Below are positions 1 to 9,059 of a stretch of 64,000 nt of DNA, piece after piece. The position numbers and the translations under genes are program-made. Origin of the DNA: Streptomyces coacervatus (lineage in GTDB: Bacteria > Actinomycetota > Actinomycetes > Streptomycetales > Streptomycetaceae); contig NZ_JARHTP010000003.1 in the NCBI RefSeq assembly GCF_029223485.1, forward strand, positions 62,001 through 126,000, read 5' to 3'. The notes beneath the pieces were generated by a model that saw only the letters and a list, made by a program, of their open reading frames with translations, ran no database searches and had not been told where the DNA came from. How positions within the stretch are numbered: position 1 is the stretch's first letter; every line of letters begins with the position of its first letter.

Positions 1-3000
1 CGCTCAGGGCGTCCGGTGTCCCGACCGTACTGCTCGGCGGGGAGGCCGTCCCCGACGCGGAGTTGATGGCCGAGTCGTCCGTGCCTGCCGGGGTCGTGGC
101 GGAGGCGCTGAAGTACCTCGTCGAGGGTGGTCCCGCCAACCTCACCGAGCTCGCCCGGTTCCTGTCCGACACGGTGCTGCTGACCGGTGAGGGGTTCGTC
201 GAGCCGCAGAAGATGCCCGAGTACGGCGTCCACGGCGAGCGTCCCTTCGTCGAGGGCCGTCCGACCGTCGGTGTGCTCTTCTACCGGGCCCATGAGCTGA
301 GCGGCAACACCGGCTTCGTGGACACCCTGTGCGACGCGATCGAGGCGCGGGGCGCCAACGCCCTTGCCGTGTACTGCGGTTCGCTGCGCGGCGCGGACGC
401 CGGGCTGTACGAGCTCCTCGGCCGGACCGACGCCCTGGTCGCCACCGTGCTCGCCGCCGGCGGCACGCACGCCTCGCAGGCGTCGGCCGGAGGCGACGAG
501 GAGGCATGGGACATCGGGGCGCTCGCCGACCTCGACGTGCCGGTGCTGCAGGGCCTCTGTCTGACGTCCTCGCGTGACGCCTGGGACGAGTCGGACGCCG
601 CCCTGTCGCCCATGGACGCGGCGATGCAGGTCGCGATCCCCGAGTTCGACGGGCGGCTCATCACCGTCCCCTTCTCCTTCAAGGAGCAGGGTCCCGACGA
701 CGTTCCCGTGTACGTCGCCGACCCGGAGCGGGCCGCGCGGGTCGCCGGAATCGCCGTACGGCATGCGCAGTTGAAGCACAAGGCGAACGCGGACAAAAAG
801 CTCGCGCTCGTGTTCACCGCGTACCCGACCAAGCACTCGCGCGTCGGCAATGCGGTCGGCCTGGACACACCCGCGTCGGCGGTGCAGGTCCTGGACGCCC
901 TCAAGGAAGCCGGCTATGGCCTCACCGAATACCCGGACAACGGCGACGAGTTGATCCACCGGCTCATCGCGGCCGGCGGTCACGACGTGGAGTGGCTGAC
1001 CGAGGAGCAGCTGGCCGCCGCGCCCGCGCGCGTGCCGCTCGCCGACTACCGGGCGTGGTTCGACAAGCTCGACCCGGAGCTCAGGGACGGGATGCTGGAG
1101 GCGTGGGGCGAGCCGCCGGGCAACCTGTATGTCGACGGGGAGGACATCGTCCTCGCCTCCCTCCAGTTCGGGAACGTCGTCGTGATGATCCAGCCGCCAC
1201 GCGGCTTCGGCGAGAACCCGATCGCGATCTACCACGACCCCGACATGCCGCCCTCGCACCACTACATGGCGGCCTACCGGTGGCTGGAAAACTCGTTCGG
1301 CGCGGACGCCATCGTCCACATGGGCAAGCACGGCACGATGGAGTGGCTGCCCGGCAAGGGACTCGGGCTCAGCAGCGGGTGCGCGCCGGACGCCGTGCTC
1401 GGTGAGCTGCCGCTGATCTACCCGTTCATCGTCAACGACCCCGGCGAGGGCACCCAGGCGAAGCGGCGCGGGCACGCCACGGTCGTCGACCATCTCGTAC
1501 CGCCGATGGCCCGTGCCGACACCTACGGCGACCTGGCCAAGCTGGAGCAGCTGCTCGACGAGTACGCGCTCGTCTCCGACCTGGACCCGACCAAGGCGCC
1601 CGCCGTGCGGGCGCAGATCTGGACGCTGGTCAAGGCGGCCGAGCTCCACCACGACCTGCATGTGGACGAGCAGCCGGAGGACGACGACTTCGACTCCTTC
1701 GTCATGCACATCGACGGCTATCTGTGCGAGATCAAGGACGTGCAGATCCGGGACGGTCTGCACATTCTCGGTGGCGGGCCGGTCGGTGAGCCGCGGGTGA
1801 ACCTGGTGCTCGCCGTGCTGCGTGCCTCGCAGGTGTGGGGCGGGCAGGCGAATGCGCTGCCGGGGCTCCGGGCTTCACTGGCGGCTCATTTCGGGCTGGT
1901 GGAGAAGGAGTTGCTGGCGGAGCCGGGTGCGCCCGTGAAGGTGCCGGTCGAGCTCACCGATCTCGTCGAGGGCCCTTCCCGTACGGCCGCCGACGCCATC
2001 GATCTGCTGGAGCAGCTGTGCCGGCGGATCGCCGAGGGCATGGAGGCACGGCACTGGGACGTGGCCGAGGGCCCCGCCCTCGTCCGTGACGTCCTCGGCC
2101 TCGAACTCCCGGACGCCGTCGCGGTGTTGGAGTTCGCCTGCACCGAGGTGGTGCCCCGGCTGGCCCGTACGACGGACGAGATCGGCCATATCCTCAAGGC
2201 CCTCGACGGCGGTTACGTCCCGGCGGGTCCGTCCGGTTCGCCGACGCGCGGGCTGGTCAATGTGCTCCCGACCGGCCGGAACTTCTACTCCGTCGACCCC
2301 AAGGCCATTCCCTCCAGGCTGAGTTGGGAGGTCGGGCAGTCCCTCGCCGACTCCCTCATCCAGCGGTATCTGCAGGACACCGGCGAGTACCCGAAGTCCG
2401 TCGGCCTGACGGTCTGGGGTACGTCCGCGATGCGCACCCAGGGCGACGACATCGCCGAGATCCTGGCGCTGCTGGGCTGCCGGCCGGTGTGGGACGACGC
2501 CTCGCGCCGGGTGACCGGCTTCGAGATGATCGGCCTGGCGGAGCTGGGGCGCCCGCGCATCGACGTCACCGTCCGTATCTCCGGCTTCTTCCGGGACGCG
2601 TTCCCGCATGTCGTCGGGCTGATCGACGACGCCGTCCGCAAGGTGGCCGAGCTGGACGAGCCCGCCGAGCAGAACTTCGTGCGCGCCCACGCCGACGAGG
2701 ACACGGCACAGCACGGCGACCGGCGGCGCGCGACGGCCCGTATCTTCGGCTCCAAGCCGGGGGCCTACGGCGCCGGGTTGCTGCCGTTGATCGACGCCCG
2801 CAACTGGCGGTCGGACGCGGATCTGGCCGAGGTGTACGCGGTGTGGGGCGGCTACGCCTACGGGCGCGGGCTCGACGGCCGGGCCGCGCGCGGGGACATG
2901 GAGACGGCGTTCAAGCGGATCGCCGTGGCCGCCAAGAATGTCGACACCCGCGAGCACGATCTCGTCGACGCCGACGACTACTTCCAGTACCACGGCGGCA

Positions 3001-3458
3001 TGGTCGCCATGGTGCGGCATCTGACGGGCGAGAGCCCCGAGGCGTACGTCGGCGACTCCGCGACCCCCGACCAGGTGAAGACGCGGACGCTCGGCGAGGA
3101 GACGCACCGCGTCTTCCGGGCCCGCGTGGTCAACCCGCGCTGGATGGCGGCCATGCGGCGGCACGGCTACAAGGGTGCCTTCGAGATGGCGGCGACCGTC
3201 GACTACCTCTTCGGCTACGACGCCACGGCCGGGGTCGTGGACGACTGGATGTACGAGAAGCTCAGCGCGGAGTACGTCTTCGCCCCGGAGAACCGGGAGT
3301 TCATGCAGAAGTCCAACCCTTGGGCGCTGCGCGGAATCACGGAACGGCTGCTGGAGGCCGCCGAGCGCGGGCTGTGGGCGGAGCCGGACGCGGAGACGCT
3401 GGAGCGGCTGCGCGCCACGTACCTGGAGCTGGAAGGCGACTTGGAGGGCGACCAGTGA
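1..3458 (+). CDS. cobN: Cobaltochelatase subunit CobN (5'-truncated by window edge)
   Basis: This is the large subunit of the ATP-dependent cobaltochelatase that inserts Co2+ into hydrogenobyrinate a,c-diamide in the late-insertion (aerobic) B12 route. It belongs to the CobN/BchH/ChlH family. The reading frame is open from base 3, so the true start lies upstream. About 1150 residues are visible against roughly 1200 for full-length CobN, so only a short N-terminal piece is missing. Family-typical segments are present, such as GKHGTMEWLPGKG and the C-terminal QKSNPWALRGI. Its stop TGA overlaps the GTG of the next gene, so the two subunits are translationally coupled. The partner motor subunit directly downstream supports the assignment. 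The other chelatase homologue, Mg-chelatase BchH, is unlikely in this B12 operon. Confidence 0.95.
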   Translation, partial: LRASGVPTVLLGGEAVPDAELMAESSVPAGVVAEALKYLVEGGPANLTELARFLSDTVLLTGEGFVEPQKMPEYGVHGERPFVEGRPTVGVLFYRAHELSGNTGFVDTLCDAIEARGANALAVYCGSLRGADAGLYELLGRTDALVATVLAAGGTHASQASAGGDEEAWDIGALADLDVPVLQGLCLTSSRDAWDESDAALSPMDAAMQVAIPEFDGRLITVPFSFKEQGPDDVPVYVADPERAARVAGIAVRHAQLKHKANADKKLALVFTAYPTKHSRVGNAVGLDTPASAVQVLDALKEAGYGLTEYPDNGDELIHRLIAAGGHDVEWLTEEQLAAAPARVPLADYRAWFDKLDPELRDGMLEAWGEPPGNLYVDGEDIVLASLQFGNVVVMIQPPRGFGENPIAIYHDPDMPPSHHYMAAYRWLENSFGADAIVHMGKHGTMEWLPGKGLGLSSGCAPDAVLGELPLIYPFIVNDPGEGTQAKRRGHATVVDHLVPPMARADTYGDLAKLEQLLDEYALVSDLDPTKAPAVRAQIWTLVKAAELHHDLHVDEQPEDDDFDSFVMHIDGYLCEIKDVQIRDGLHILGGGPVGEPRVNLVLAVLRASQVWGGQANALPGLRASLAAHFGLVEKELLAEPGAPVKVPVELTDLVEGPSRTAADAIDLLEQLCRRIAEGMEARHWDVAEGPALVRDVLGLELPDAVAVLEFACTEVVPRLARTTDEIGHILKALDGGYVPAGPSGSPTRGLVNVLPTGRNFYSVDPKAIPSRLSWEVGQSLADSLIQRYLQDTGEYPKSVGLTVWGTSAMRTQGDDIAEILALLGCRPVWDDASRRVTGFEMIGLAELGRPRIDVTVRISGFFRDAFPHVVGLIDDAVRKVAELDEPAEQNFVRAHADEDTAQHGDRRRATARIFGSKPGAYGAGLLPLIDARNWRSDADLAEVYAVWGGYAYGRGLDGRAARGDMETAFKRIAVAAKNVDTREHDLVDADDYFQYHGGMVAMVRHLTGESPEAYVGDSATPDQVKTRTLGEETHRVFRARVVNPRWMAAMRRHGYKGAFEMAATVDYLFGYDATAGVVDDWMYEKLSAEYVFAPENREFMQKSNPWALRGITERLLEAAERGLWAEPDAETLERLRATYLELEGDLEGDQ

Positions 3459-5452
3459 CCACCCCCTTCCCCTTTACGGCCGTCGTCGGCCAGGAAGACC
3501 TGCGGCTCGCGCTGCTGCTGAACGCCGTGTCGCCGGCGGTCGGCGGTGTACTGGTGCGCGGCGAGAAGGGCACCGCCAAGTCGACGGCGGTACGGGCGCT
3601 TTCGGCGCTGTTGCCGGAGGTCCCGGTCGTTGCCGGGTGCCGTTTCTCGTGCGACCCCGCGAAGCCGGACCCCGCGTGCCCGGACGGACCGCACGAGGCC
3701 GCACCGGGTGCGGGGCGGCCCGCACGGATGGTCGAGTTGCCGGTCGGCGCGTCCGAGGACCGGCTCGTCGGCGCCCTCGACATCGAGCGGGCGCTGGCGG
3801 AGGGCGTCAAGGCCTTCGAGCCGGGGCTCCTCGCCGATGCGCACCGCGGGATCCTCTACGTCGACGAGGTCAATCTGCTCCATGACCATCTCGTCGACCT
3901 GCTGCTGGACGCGGCCGCGATGGGTGCGTCGTATGTCGAGCGCGAGGGCGTCTCGGTACGGCATGCCGCGCGTTTCCTTCTGGTCGGCACCATGAACCCC
4001 GAAGAGGGCGAGCTGCGGCCGCAGTTGCTCGACCGGTTCGGGCTGACCGTCGAGGTCGCGGCCTCGCGGGAGCCGGAGCAGCGGGTGGAGGTCGTACGGC
4101 GCAGGCTCGCCTACGACGACGATCCGGCGGGTTTCACCGCCCGTTGGGCGAACGAGGAGGCTGCCGTACGTCAACGCATTGTCTCCGCACGGGAGTTGCT
4201 GCCGTCGGTGCGGCTCGGGGACGGTGCGCTGCGGCAGATCGCGGCGACCTGTGCCGCCTTCGAGGTGGACGGTATGCGGGCCGACATCGTGATGGCGCGT
4301 ACGGCGACCGCGCTCGCCGCCTGGGCCGGGCGGACCGAGGTGCTCGCCGAGGACGTACGGCAGGCAGCGCTGCTCGCGCTTCCGCACCGGCGGCGGCGTA
4401 ATCCCTTCGACGCTCCGGGACTTGACGAGGACAAGCTGGACGAGACGCTTGAGGAGTTCTCCGGCGACGACGATCCCGATCCCGATGACAACGGGCCCGG
4501 TGGCGGAGGTGGCGGGCAGCCGTCGCCCGACGCCGGCCCGCAGGGCGGCGACACCGGCGCGCAGCCGGAAGCCGGGGAGGGCGGCGAACCGCAGGCCTCG
4601 GGAGCTGCCGAGCAGTCCCCCGCACGGGCCTCCGAACCCTTCCGCACCAAGGTGCTCAGCGTGCCCGGGCTCGGTGAGGGTGCCGCCGGGCGGCGTTCGC
4701 GGGCGCGGACCGAGCACGGGCGAACGACGGGGGCGCGGCGGCCCCGGGGGACGCTGACCAAGCTGCACCTGGCGGCGACCGTGCAGGCTGCCGCGCCACA
4801 TCAGCGGGCCCGCGGACGGTCGGGGCCGGGGCTGGTGGTGCGGCGGGACGATCTGCGGCAGGCGACCAGGGAGGGGCGCGAGGGGAATCTCGTGCTGTTC
4901 GTGGTCGATGCCTCGGGTTCGATGGCGGCCCGGCAGCGGATGAGTGCCGTGAAGGGGGCCGTGCTGTCGCTGCTGCTGGATGCATATCAGCGGCGGGACA
5001 AGGTGGGGCTGGTGACGTTCCGGGGTGCGGCGGCCGATGTCGCCCTGCCGCCGACCTCGTCCGTGGACGCGGCGGCCGTACGTCTGGAGTCGCTGCCGAC
5101 CGGTGGGCGGACGCCGCTCGCGGCCGGGCTGCTGCGCGCGCACGACGTGCTGCGGGTGGAGCGGTTGCGGGATCCGGCGCGGCGGGCGCTGATGGTTGTG
5201 GTGACCGACGGGCGGGCCACGGGCGGGCCCGAGCCGGTGGCGCTGGCCGGGCGGGCGGCTCGGCTGTTCGCGGCCGACGGGGTCGCCTCGGTGGTCGTCG
5301 ACTGCGAGTCGGGGCCCGTGCGGCTGGGGCTCGCCAGGCAGCTTGCGGGTGAGCTCGGGGGGACGGCGGTGACGCTCGACGAGTTGCGCGCGGACTCGAT
5401 CGCCGGGCTGGTCAGGGATGTACAGGGTGGGGCGAAGAGGAGGGCCGCGTAA
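3455..5452 (+). CDS. ChlI/ChlD-type AAA+/VWA subunit of cobaltochelatase
   Basis: This 665-residue protein is the AAA+ motor fused to a von Willebrand A domain that works with CobN. Residues 1-330 form the AAA+ module, with Walker A GEKGTAKST at 36-44 and Walker B VDE around 136-138. An acidic Gly/Pro-rich linker follows at about 340-440. A VWA domain at about 475-665 has the MIDAS start DASGS at 485-489. Proteobacteria use separate CobS and CobT; this single ChlI+ChlD-like polypeptide is the actinobacterial arrangement. The GTG start overlaps the cobN stop (GTGA) and the stop overlaps the cobO ATG (TAATG). The reading frame also stays open upstream inside cobN, but that stretch is antisense-like shadow and was not counted. 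Confidence 0.93.
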   Translation: MTTPFPFTAVVGQEDLRLALLLNAVSPAVGGVLVRGEKGTAKSTAVRALSALLPEVPVVAGCRFSCDPAKPDPACPDGPHEAAPGAGRPARMVELPVGASEDRLVGALDIERALAEGVKAFEPGLLADAHRGILYVDEVNLLHDHLVDLLLDAAAMGASYVEREGVSVRHAARFLLVGTMNPEEGELRPQLLDRFGLTVEVAASREPEQRVEVVRRRLAYDDDPAGFTARWANEEAAVRQRIVSARELLPSVRLGDGALRQIAATCAAFEVDGMRADIVMARTATALAAWAGRTEVLAEDVRQAALLALPHRRRRNPFDAPGLDEDKLDETLEEFSGDDDPDPDDNGPGGGGGGQPSPDAGPQGGDTGAQPEAGEGGEPQASGAAEQSPARASEPFRTKVLSVPGLGEGAAGRRSRARTEHGRTTGARRPRGTLTKLHLAATVQAAAPHQRARGRSGPGLVVRRDDLRQATREGREGNLVLFVVDASGSMAARQRMSAVKGAVLSLLLDAYQRRDKVGLVTFRGAAADVALPPTSSVDAAAVRLESLPTGGRTPLAAGLLRAHDVLRVERLRDPARRALMVVVTDGRATGGPEPVALAGRAARLFAADGVASVVVDCESGPVRLGLARQLAGELGGTAVTLDELRADSIAGLVRDVQGGAKRRAA

Positions 5453-6051
5453 TGCCGCAGGGGCAGCCGAGTGTCGTACCGGACGATGGACTGACGACCC
5501 GTCAGCGTCGTAACCGGCCGCTGGTCGTCGTCCACACCGGGATCGGGAAGGGCAAGTCGACCGCTGCTTTCGGGCTTGCGCTGCGGGCCTGGAACCAGGG
5601 GTGGCCGATCGGGGTGTTCCAGTTCGTCAAGTCGGCGAAGTGGAAGGTCGGCGAGGAGAACGCGCTGCGGGTGCTGGGCGCCTCCGGCGAGGGCGGGAGC
5701 GTCGACTGGCACAAGATGGGTGAGGGCTGGTCCTGGGTCCAGCGCGACTCGCAGATGGACAACGAGGAGAAGGCCCGGGAGGGCTGGGAGCAGGTCAAGC
5801 GGGATCTGGCCGCGGAGACGTACAAGCTGTATGTGCTGGATGAGTTCGCCTATCCCATGCACTGGGGATGGGTGGACACCGACGAGGTCGTCGACGTGCT
5901 GCGGAATCGGCCGGGGACCCAGCATGTGGTCATCACCGGGCGGAACGCGCCCGAGAAGCTCGTCGACTTCGCCGACCTCGTGACCGACATGTCCAAGGTC
6001 AAGCACCCGATGGACGTGGGGCAGAAGGGGCAGCGGGGTATCGAGTGGTGA
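5452..6051 (+). CDS. cobO: Cob(I)yrinic acid a,c-diamide adenosyltransferase
   Basis: CobO/BtuR-type enzyme that transfers the 5'-deoxyadenosyl group of ATP to Co(I) corrinoid, forming the upper axial ligand. It has 199 residues, the usual family length. A P-loop GIGKGKST lies at residues 30-37, and the region from about residue 125 carries LYVLDEFAYPM, which holds the Walker B-like acidic pair. The C-terminal KHPMDVGQKGQRGIEW is typical of CobO. Its ATG overlaps the chelatase stop by one base and its TGA overlaps the cobB ATG, so it is coupled on both sides. Confidence 0.95.
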   Translation: MPQGQPSVVPDDGLTTRQRRNRPLVVVHTGIGKGKSTAAFGLALRAWNQGWPIGVFQFVKSAKWKVGEENALRVLGASGEGGSVDWHKMGEGWSWVQRDSQMDNEEKAREGWEQVKRDLAAETYKLYVLDEFAYPMHWGWVDTDEVVDVLRNRPGTQHVVITGRNAPEKLVDFADLVTDMSKVKHPMDVGQKGQRGIEW

Positions 6052-7484
6052 TGTCGTCGTCCATGTCCGTCCCTCGGCTGGTCATTGCCGCGCCGTCGTC
6101 CGGCAGCGGCAAGACCACCGTTGCCACGGGGTTGATGGCCGCGTTCGCCGCGCGGGGGCTCGCCGTGTCTCCGCACAAGGTCGGGCCGGACTACATCGAC
6201 CCCGGGTATCACGCGCTCGCGACCGGGCGGGTGGGGCGGAACCTCGACGCGTATCTGTGCGGGGCGGAGTTGGTCGGGCCGTTGTTCCTGCATGGGGCCC
6301 GGGGGTGTGACCTCGCCGTCGTCGAGGGTGTGATGGGGATGTTCGACGGGGCGGCGGGGGAGGGTGAACTGGCGTCCACCGCTCATGTGGCGAAGCTGTT
6401 GCGGGCGCCGGTGGTGCTGGTCGTGGATGCGTCGTCGCAGTCGCGGTCCGTGGCGGCGTTGGTGCATGGGTTTGCGTCCTGGGATCCGGAGGTGCGGGTC
6501 GGGGGCGTGATTCTGAACAAGGTCGCGTCGGATCGGCATGAGGAGTTGCTGCGGGACGCTTTGGACTCTGCCGGGGTGCCTGTGCTGGGGGTGCTGCGGC
6601 GGGTTGCGCAGGTGGACACGCCCTCGCGGCACCTGGGGTTGGTGCCGGTCGCCGAGCGGCGGGCTGAGGCGGTCGAGGCGGTCTCGGCGATGGCCGCGCA
6701 GGTGCTTGAAGGGTGCGATCTGGAGGGGTTGTTGGCGCTGGCGCGGGGCGCGGGTGCGTTGTCGTGTGCGGCTTGGGATGCGGCTGAGGTCCTGGGGGCT
6801 ACCGCCCCCAGACCCCCGCTTCGGCTCGAAGGGCCTCGTCCTCAAACGCCGGACGGGCTGGGTAATGCCGCCCCAGGCTCACCTGTGAGAGTTGCCATCG
6901 CCGGCGGCCCCGCCTTCACCTTCTCCTATGCCGAGCACGCCGAACTGCTCACTGCCGCCGGTGCGGAAGTTGTCCCCTTCGACCCCCTCTGCGATGAGCA
7001 ACTGCCCGACGGAACCCGTGGGTTGGTCATCGGCGGCGGCTTCCCGGAGGTGTACGCGGCCGAGTTGTCCGCAAACGAATCCCTGCGCAAGGCCGTCACC
7101 GCCCTCGCCGAGAGCGGCGCTCCCGTCGCCGCCGAGTGTGCAGGTCTGCTGTATCTGTGCCGGGAGCTCGACGGGCAGCCCATGTGCGGGGTGCTCGATG
7201 CGAGTGCGCGGATGAGCGAGGGGCTCACGCTCGGGTATCGGGACGCCGTTGCCGTGAGCGACAGTGTGCTGGCGGCCGCCGGGACTCGGATGCGGGGGCA
7301 CGAGTTTCATCGGACGGTCGTCGAGCCGGGGGCGGGGGCGGCTCCGGCCTGGGGTGTGCGCGCCCCTGCGCGGCGGGTCGAAGGTTTCGTACAACAAGGT
7401 GTGCACGCGAGTTATCTGCACACGCACTGGGCGTCCGAGCCCGGTGTCGCCCGTCGGTTCGTGGAGAGGTGCCGGACGTCATGA
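6051..7484 (+). CDS. cobB: Cobyrinate/hydrogenobyrinate a,c-diamide synthase, interrupted in frame by a repeat
   Basis: Glutamine-dependent amidotransferase (CobB/CbiA) that amidates the a and c side chains of the corrin ring. The ATG at 6051 overlaps the cobO stop; ATG 6063 is an alternative. An N-terminal dethiobiotin-synthetase-like ATPase has Walker A SSGSGKTT at about residues 16-23, followed by KVGPDYIDPGYH. A C-terminal class I-like GATase has the nucleophile Cys363 in ECAGLLYLC. The 477 residues are slightly long because residues about 248-270 (nt 6792-6860) are encoded by the intergenic repeat found elsewhere in the window. The repeat keeps the frame and forms the linker between the two domains. 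That DNA also contains an 8-bp GC hairpin resembling a terminator. Confidence 0.93.
   Translation: MSSSMSVPRLVIAAPSSGSGKTTVATGLMAAFAARGLAVSPHKVGPDYIDPGYHALATGRVGRNLDAYLCGAELVGPLFLHGARGCDLAVVEGVMGMFDGAAGEGELASTAHVAKLLRAPVVLVVDASSQSRSVAALVHGFASWDPEVRVGGVILNKVASDRHEELLRDALDSAGVPVLGVLRRVAQVDTPSRHLGLVPVAERRAEAVEAVSAMAAQVLEGCDLEGLLALARGAGALSCAAWDAAEVLGATAPRPPLRLEGPRPQTPDGLGNAAPGSPVRVAIAGGPAFTFSYAEHAELLTAAGAEVVPFDPLCDEQLPDGTRGLVIGGGFPEVYAAELSANESLRKAVTALAESGAPVAAECAGLLYLCRELDGQPMCGVLDASARMSEGLTLGYRDAVAVSDSVLAAAGTRMRGHEFHRTVVEPGAGAAPAWGVRAPARRVEGFVQQGVHASYLHTHWASEPGVARRFVERCRTS
6792..6860 (+). repeat. Family A repeat, copy 1, in frame inside cobB
   Basis: CTGGGGGC-TACC-GCCCCCAG hairpin (6792-6811), then ACCCCCGCTTCGGCTCGAAG, GGCCTCGTCCTCAAACG and CCGGACGGGCTG. 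It matches the two intergenic copies at 21536 and 32263 but here is translated as the interdomain linker of CobB (residues about 248-270). Confidence 0.9.
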
Positions 7485-8221
7485 GCAACAGCAGCAGTCG
7501 GTTGATCGGGGTCGGGGTGGGTCCCGGCGACCCGGAGCTGGTGACCGTCAAGGGCGTCAATGCGCTGCGGGCCGCCGATGTCGTCGTTGTGCCGGTCATG
7601 GATACCGGGGAGCGCGGCAGAGCCGAGGCCACCGTCCTGCACTACGTGCCCGCGGAGAAGGTCGTCCGGGTCGTGTTCGCGCTGAACGAGCGGAGCGATC
7701 GTGGGCGGCGGGAAGCTGCGTGGGATGCGGCCGGGGCTCGGGTTGCCCAGCTCCTCAACGAGCACGGCAGCGTCGCCTTCGCCACCATCGGTGATCCCAA
7801 CGTGTACTCGACCTTCACCTATCTCGCGCAGACCATCGCCGAGCTGGTGCCCGGGACCGTGGTGGAGACCGTGCCCGGCATCACCGCCATGCAGGATCTC
7901 GCGGCGCGCTCCGGTGCCGTGCTCACCGAAGGCACCGAGCCGCTCACCCTCGTGCCCGTCACCGCCGGGGCCGCCGTGCTCAAGGACGCCCTCGGCGGGC
8001 CCGGGACCGTCGTCGCCTACAAGTTCGGGCGGCAGGCCGGCGAGGTCGCCGAGGCCTTGCGCGAGACCGGGCGGATCGACGATGCGGTGTGGGGGTCGGC
8101 GCTCGGGCTGGAGTCGGAGTCCATCCGGCCGGCCTCCGAGCTCGACGGCGAACCGCTCCCCTACCTCTCCACGCTCATCGCGCCCGCACCGCGCGACGGC
8201 GGGCGGGGCGGCAAGCTGTGA
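7481..8221 (+). CDS. cobI: Precorrin-2 C20-methyltransferase
   Basis: S-adenosylmethionine-dependent tetrapyrrole methylase that adds the C20 methyl group to precorrin-2 (CobI/CbiL). It has 246 residues. The N-terminal GVGVGPGDPELVTVKG motif and the SAM-binding loop FATIGDPNVYSTF are characteristic of this member. ATG 7481 overlaps the cobB stop (ATGA). The gene ends 11 bp before the convergent ZIP gene, so the first cob transcription unit stops here. Confidence 0.95.
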   Translation: MSNSSSRLIGVGVGPGDPELVTVKGVNALRAADVVVVPVMDTGERGRAEATVLHYVPAEKVVRVVFALNERSDRGRREAAWDAAGARVAQLLNEHGSVAFATIGDPNVYSTFTYLAQTIAELVPGTVVETVPGITAMQDLAARSGAVLTEGTEPLTLVPVTAGAAVLKDALGGPGTVVAYKFGRQAGEVAEALRETGRIDDAVWGSALGLESESIRPASELDGEPLPYLSTLIAPAPRDGGRGGKL

Positions 8222-8226
8222 CCGGC

Positions 8227-8241
8227 GCCGGATCATCCGGC
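8227..8241. terminator. Short palindrome between convergent cobI and ZIP genes
   Basis: A perfect 7-bp inverted repeat GCCGGAT-c-ATCCGGC sits in the 11-bp gap between the cobI and ZIP stop codons and contains the ZIP stop itself. It could act as a weak bidirectional terminator. There is no T-tract, so the role is an inference. Confidence 0.35.
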
Positions 8242-8961
8242 CAGGCCCACCACCAGCCAGATGAACGCCGCCCCGGCCACCGTGCACAGCAGGGTCGAGC
8301 GGGCGGGGTGCTCGTGGTGGGCCTCGGGGAGGATCTCGGCGGCGGCGAGATAGAGGAGTACGCCGCCGAAGAGGCCGAGGTAGCCTCCGAGCAGGCCCTC
8401 GGGGATGGTGACGAAGGCCGCCGAGGCCGCGCCGGCCACCGGCGCCACCGCGTCCGCGAACAGCATGATCTGGGCCTTGCGGCGGGCGTTTCCGTACAGG
8501 CTTGTGATCGTGTACGTGTTGAAGCCGTCCGCGAAGTCATGGGCGACCACCGCCAGCGTGACCGCAGTGCCCATGCCCCCGCCGACCTGGAAGGCCGCGC
8601 CGATCGCCACGCCGTCCATCGCACTGTGACCGACCATCGCCGCGGCCGCCGTCAGACCCACCTCGGGCGCGCGGCCGTTGCTCTCCTCCCCGCCGTGCGC
8701 GGCCTGGCGGGCGGCCAGCAGGCGCTCCACCAGATGGGCCAGCAGGAATCCGGTCACGAACAGGAGCAGGGCCGCCGGTACGCCGAAGACCTCTTCGCCC
8801 GCCGCCTTGAGCGCCTCCGGCAGCAGATCCAGGCCGACCACACCGAGCATCAGTCCGCCGGCCAGCCCCAGGACCAGATGGCGGCGGTCGGTCACACGCT
8901 GTGCCGTCCAGCCGCCGGCCAGCGTCATCAGGAACGCGCCGAGCGCGACGAAGACCGCCAT
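8233..8961 (-). CDS. ZIP-family divalent metal transporter
   Basis: Integral membrane protein of 242 residues with about eight hydrophobic segments. The first transmembrane metal motif is GHSAMDG and the second is HDFADG, the two His/Asp-containing helices that line the ZIP transport path. ZIP carriers move Zn, Fe, Mn or Co into the cytoplasm. A His-rich region just before the last two helices (EAHHEHPAR) could bind metal. The gene is convergent to cobI and divergent from cobM, splitting the cob operon. This placement suggests, but does not prove, cobalt or zinc supply linked to B12 synthesis. Substrate cannot be read from sequence. Confidence 0.88.
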   Translation of the reverse strand: MAVFVALGAFLMTLAGGWTAQRVTDRRHLVLGLAGGLMLGVVGLDLLPEALKAAGEEVFGVPAALLLFVTGFLLAHLVERLLAARQAAHGGEESNGRAPEVGLTAAAAMVGHSAMDGVAIGAAFQVGGGMGTAVTLAVVAHDFADGFNTYTITSLYGNARRKAQIMLFADAVAPVAGAASAAFVTIPEGLLGGYLGLFGGVLLYLAAAEILPEAHHEHPARSTLLCTVAGAAFIWLVVGLAG

Positions 8962-9059
8962 AGGCCCTTGCTATCCGATCAACCCCCGTTCGCGCACGTC
9001 CTGCGGCAACAACCACACGACTCGTAAGACCCAGAGCTTTGCTAGAGAGGACCGAAACC

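Noticed and set aside
1875..3164. 429-codon open frame on the minus strand opposite cobN
   Set aside because: Product is Arg/Gly/His-rich with no family features; it mirrors the GC-rich third positions of cobN.
3215..5143. 642-codon minus-strand open frame opposite the chelatase subunit
   Set aside because: Low-complexity shadow translation; the plus strand carries clear AAA+ and VWA motifs.
8962..9059. Cobalamin riboswitch upstream of cobM
   Set aside because: The region is only 98 bp and shows no B12-box or the expected multi-stem core.
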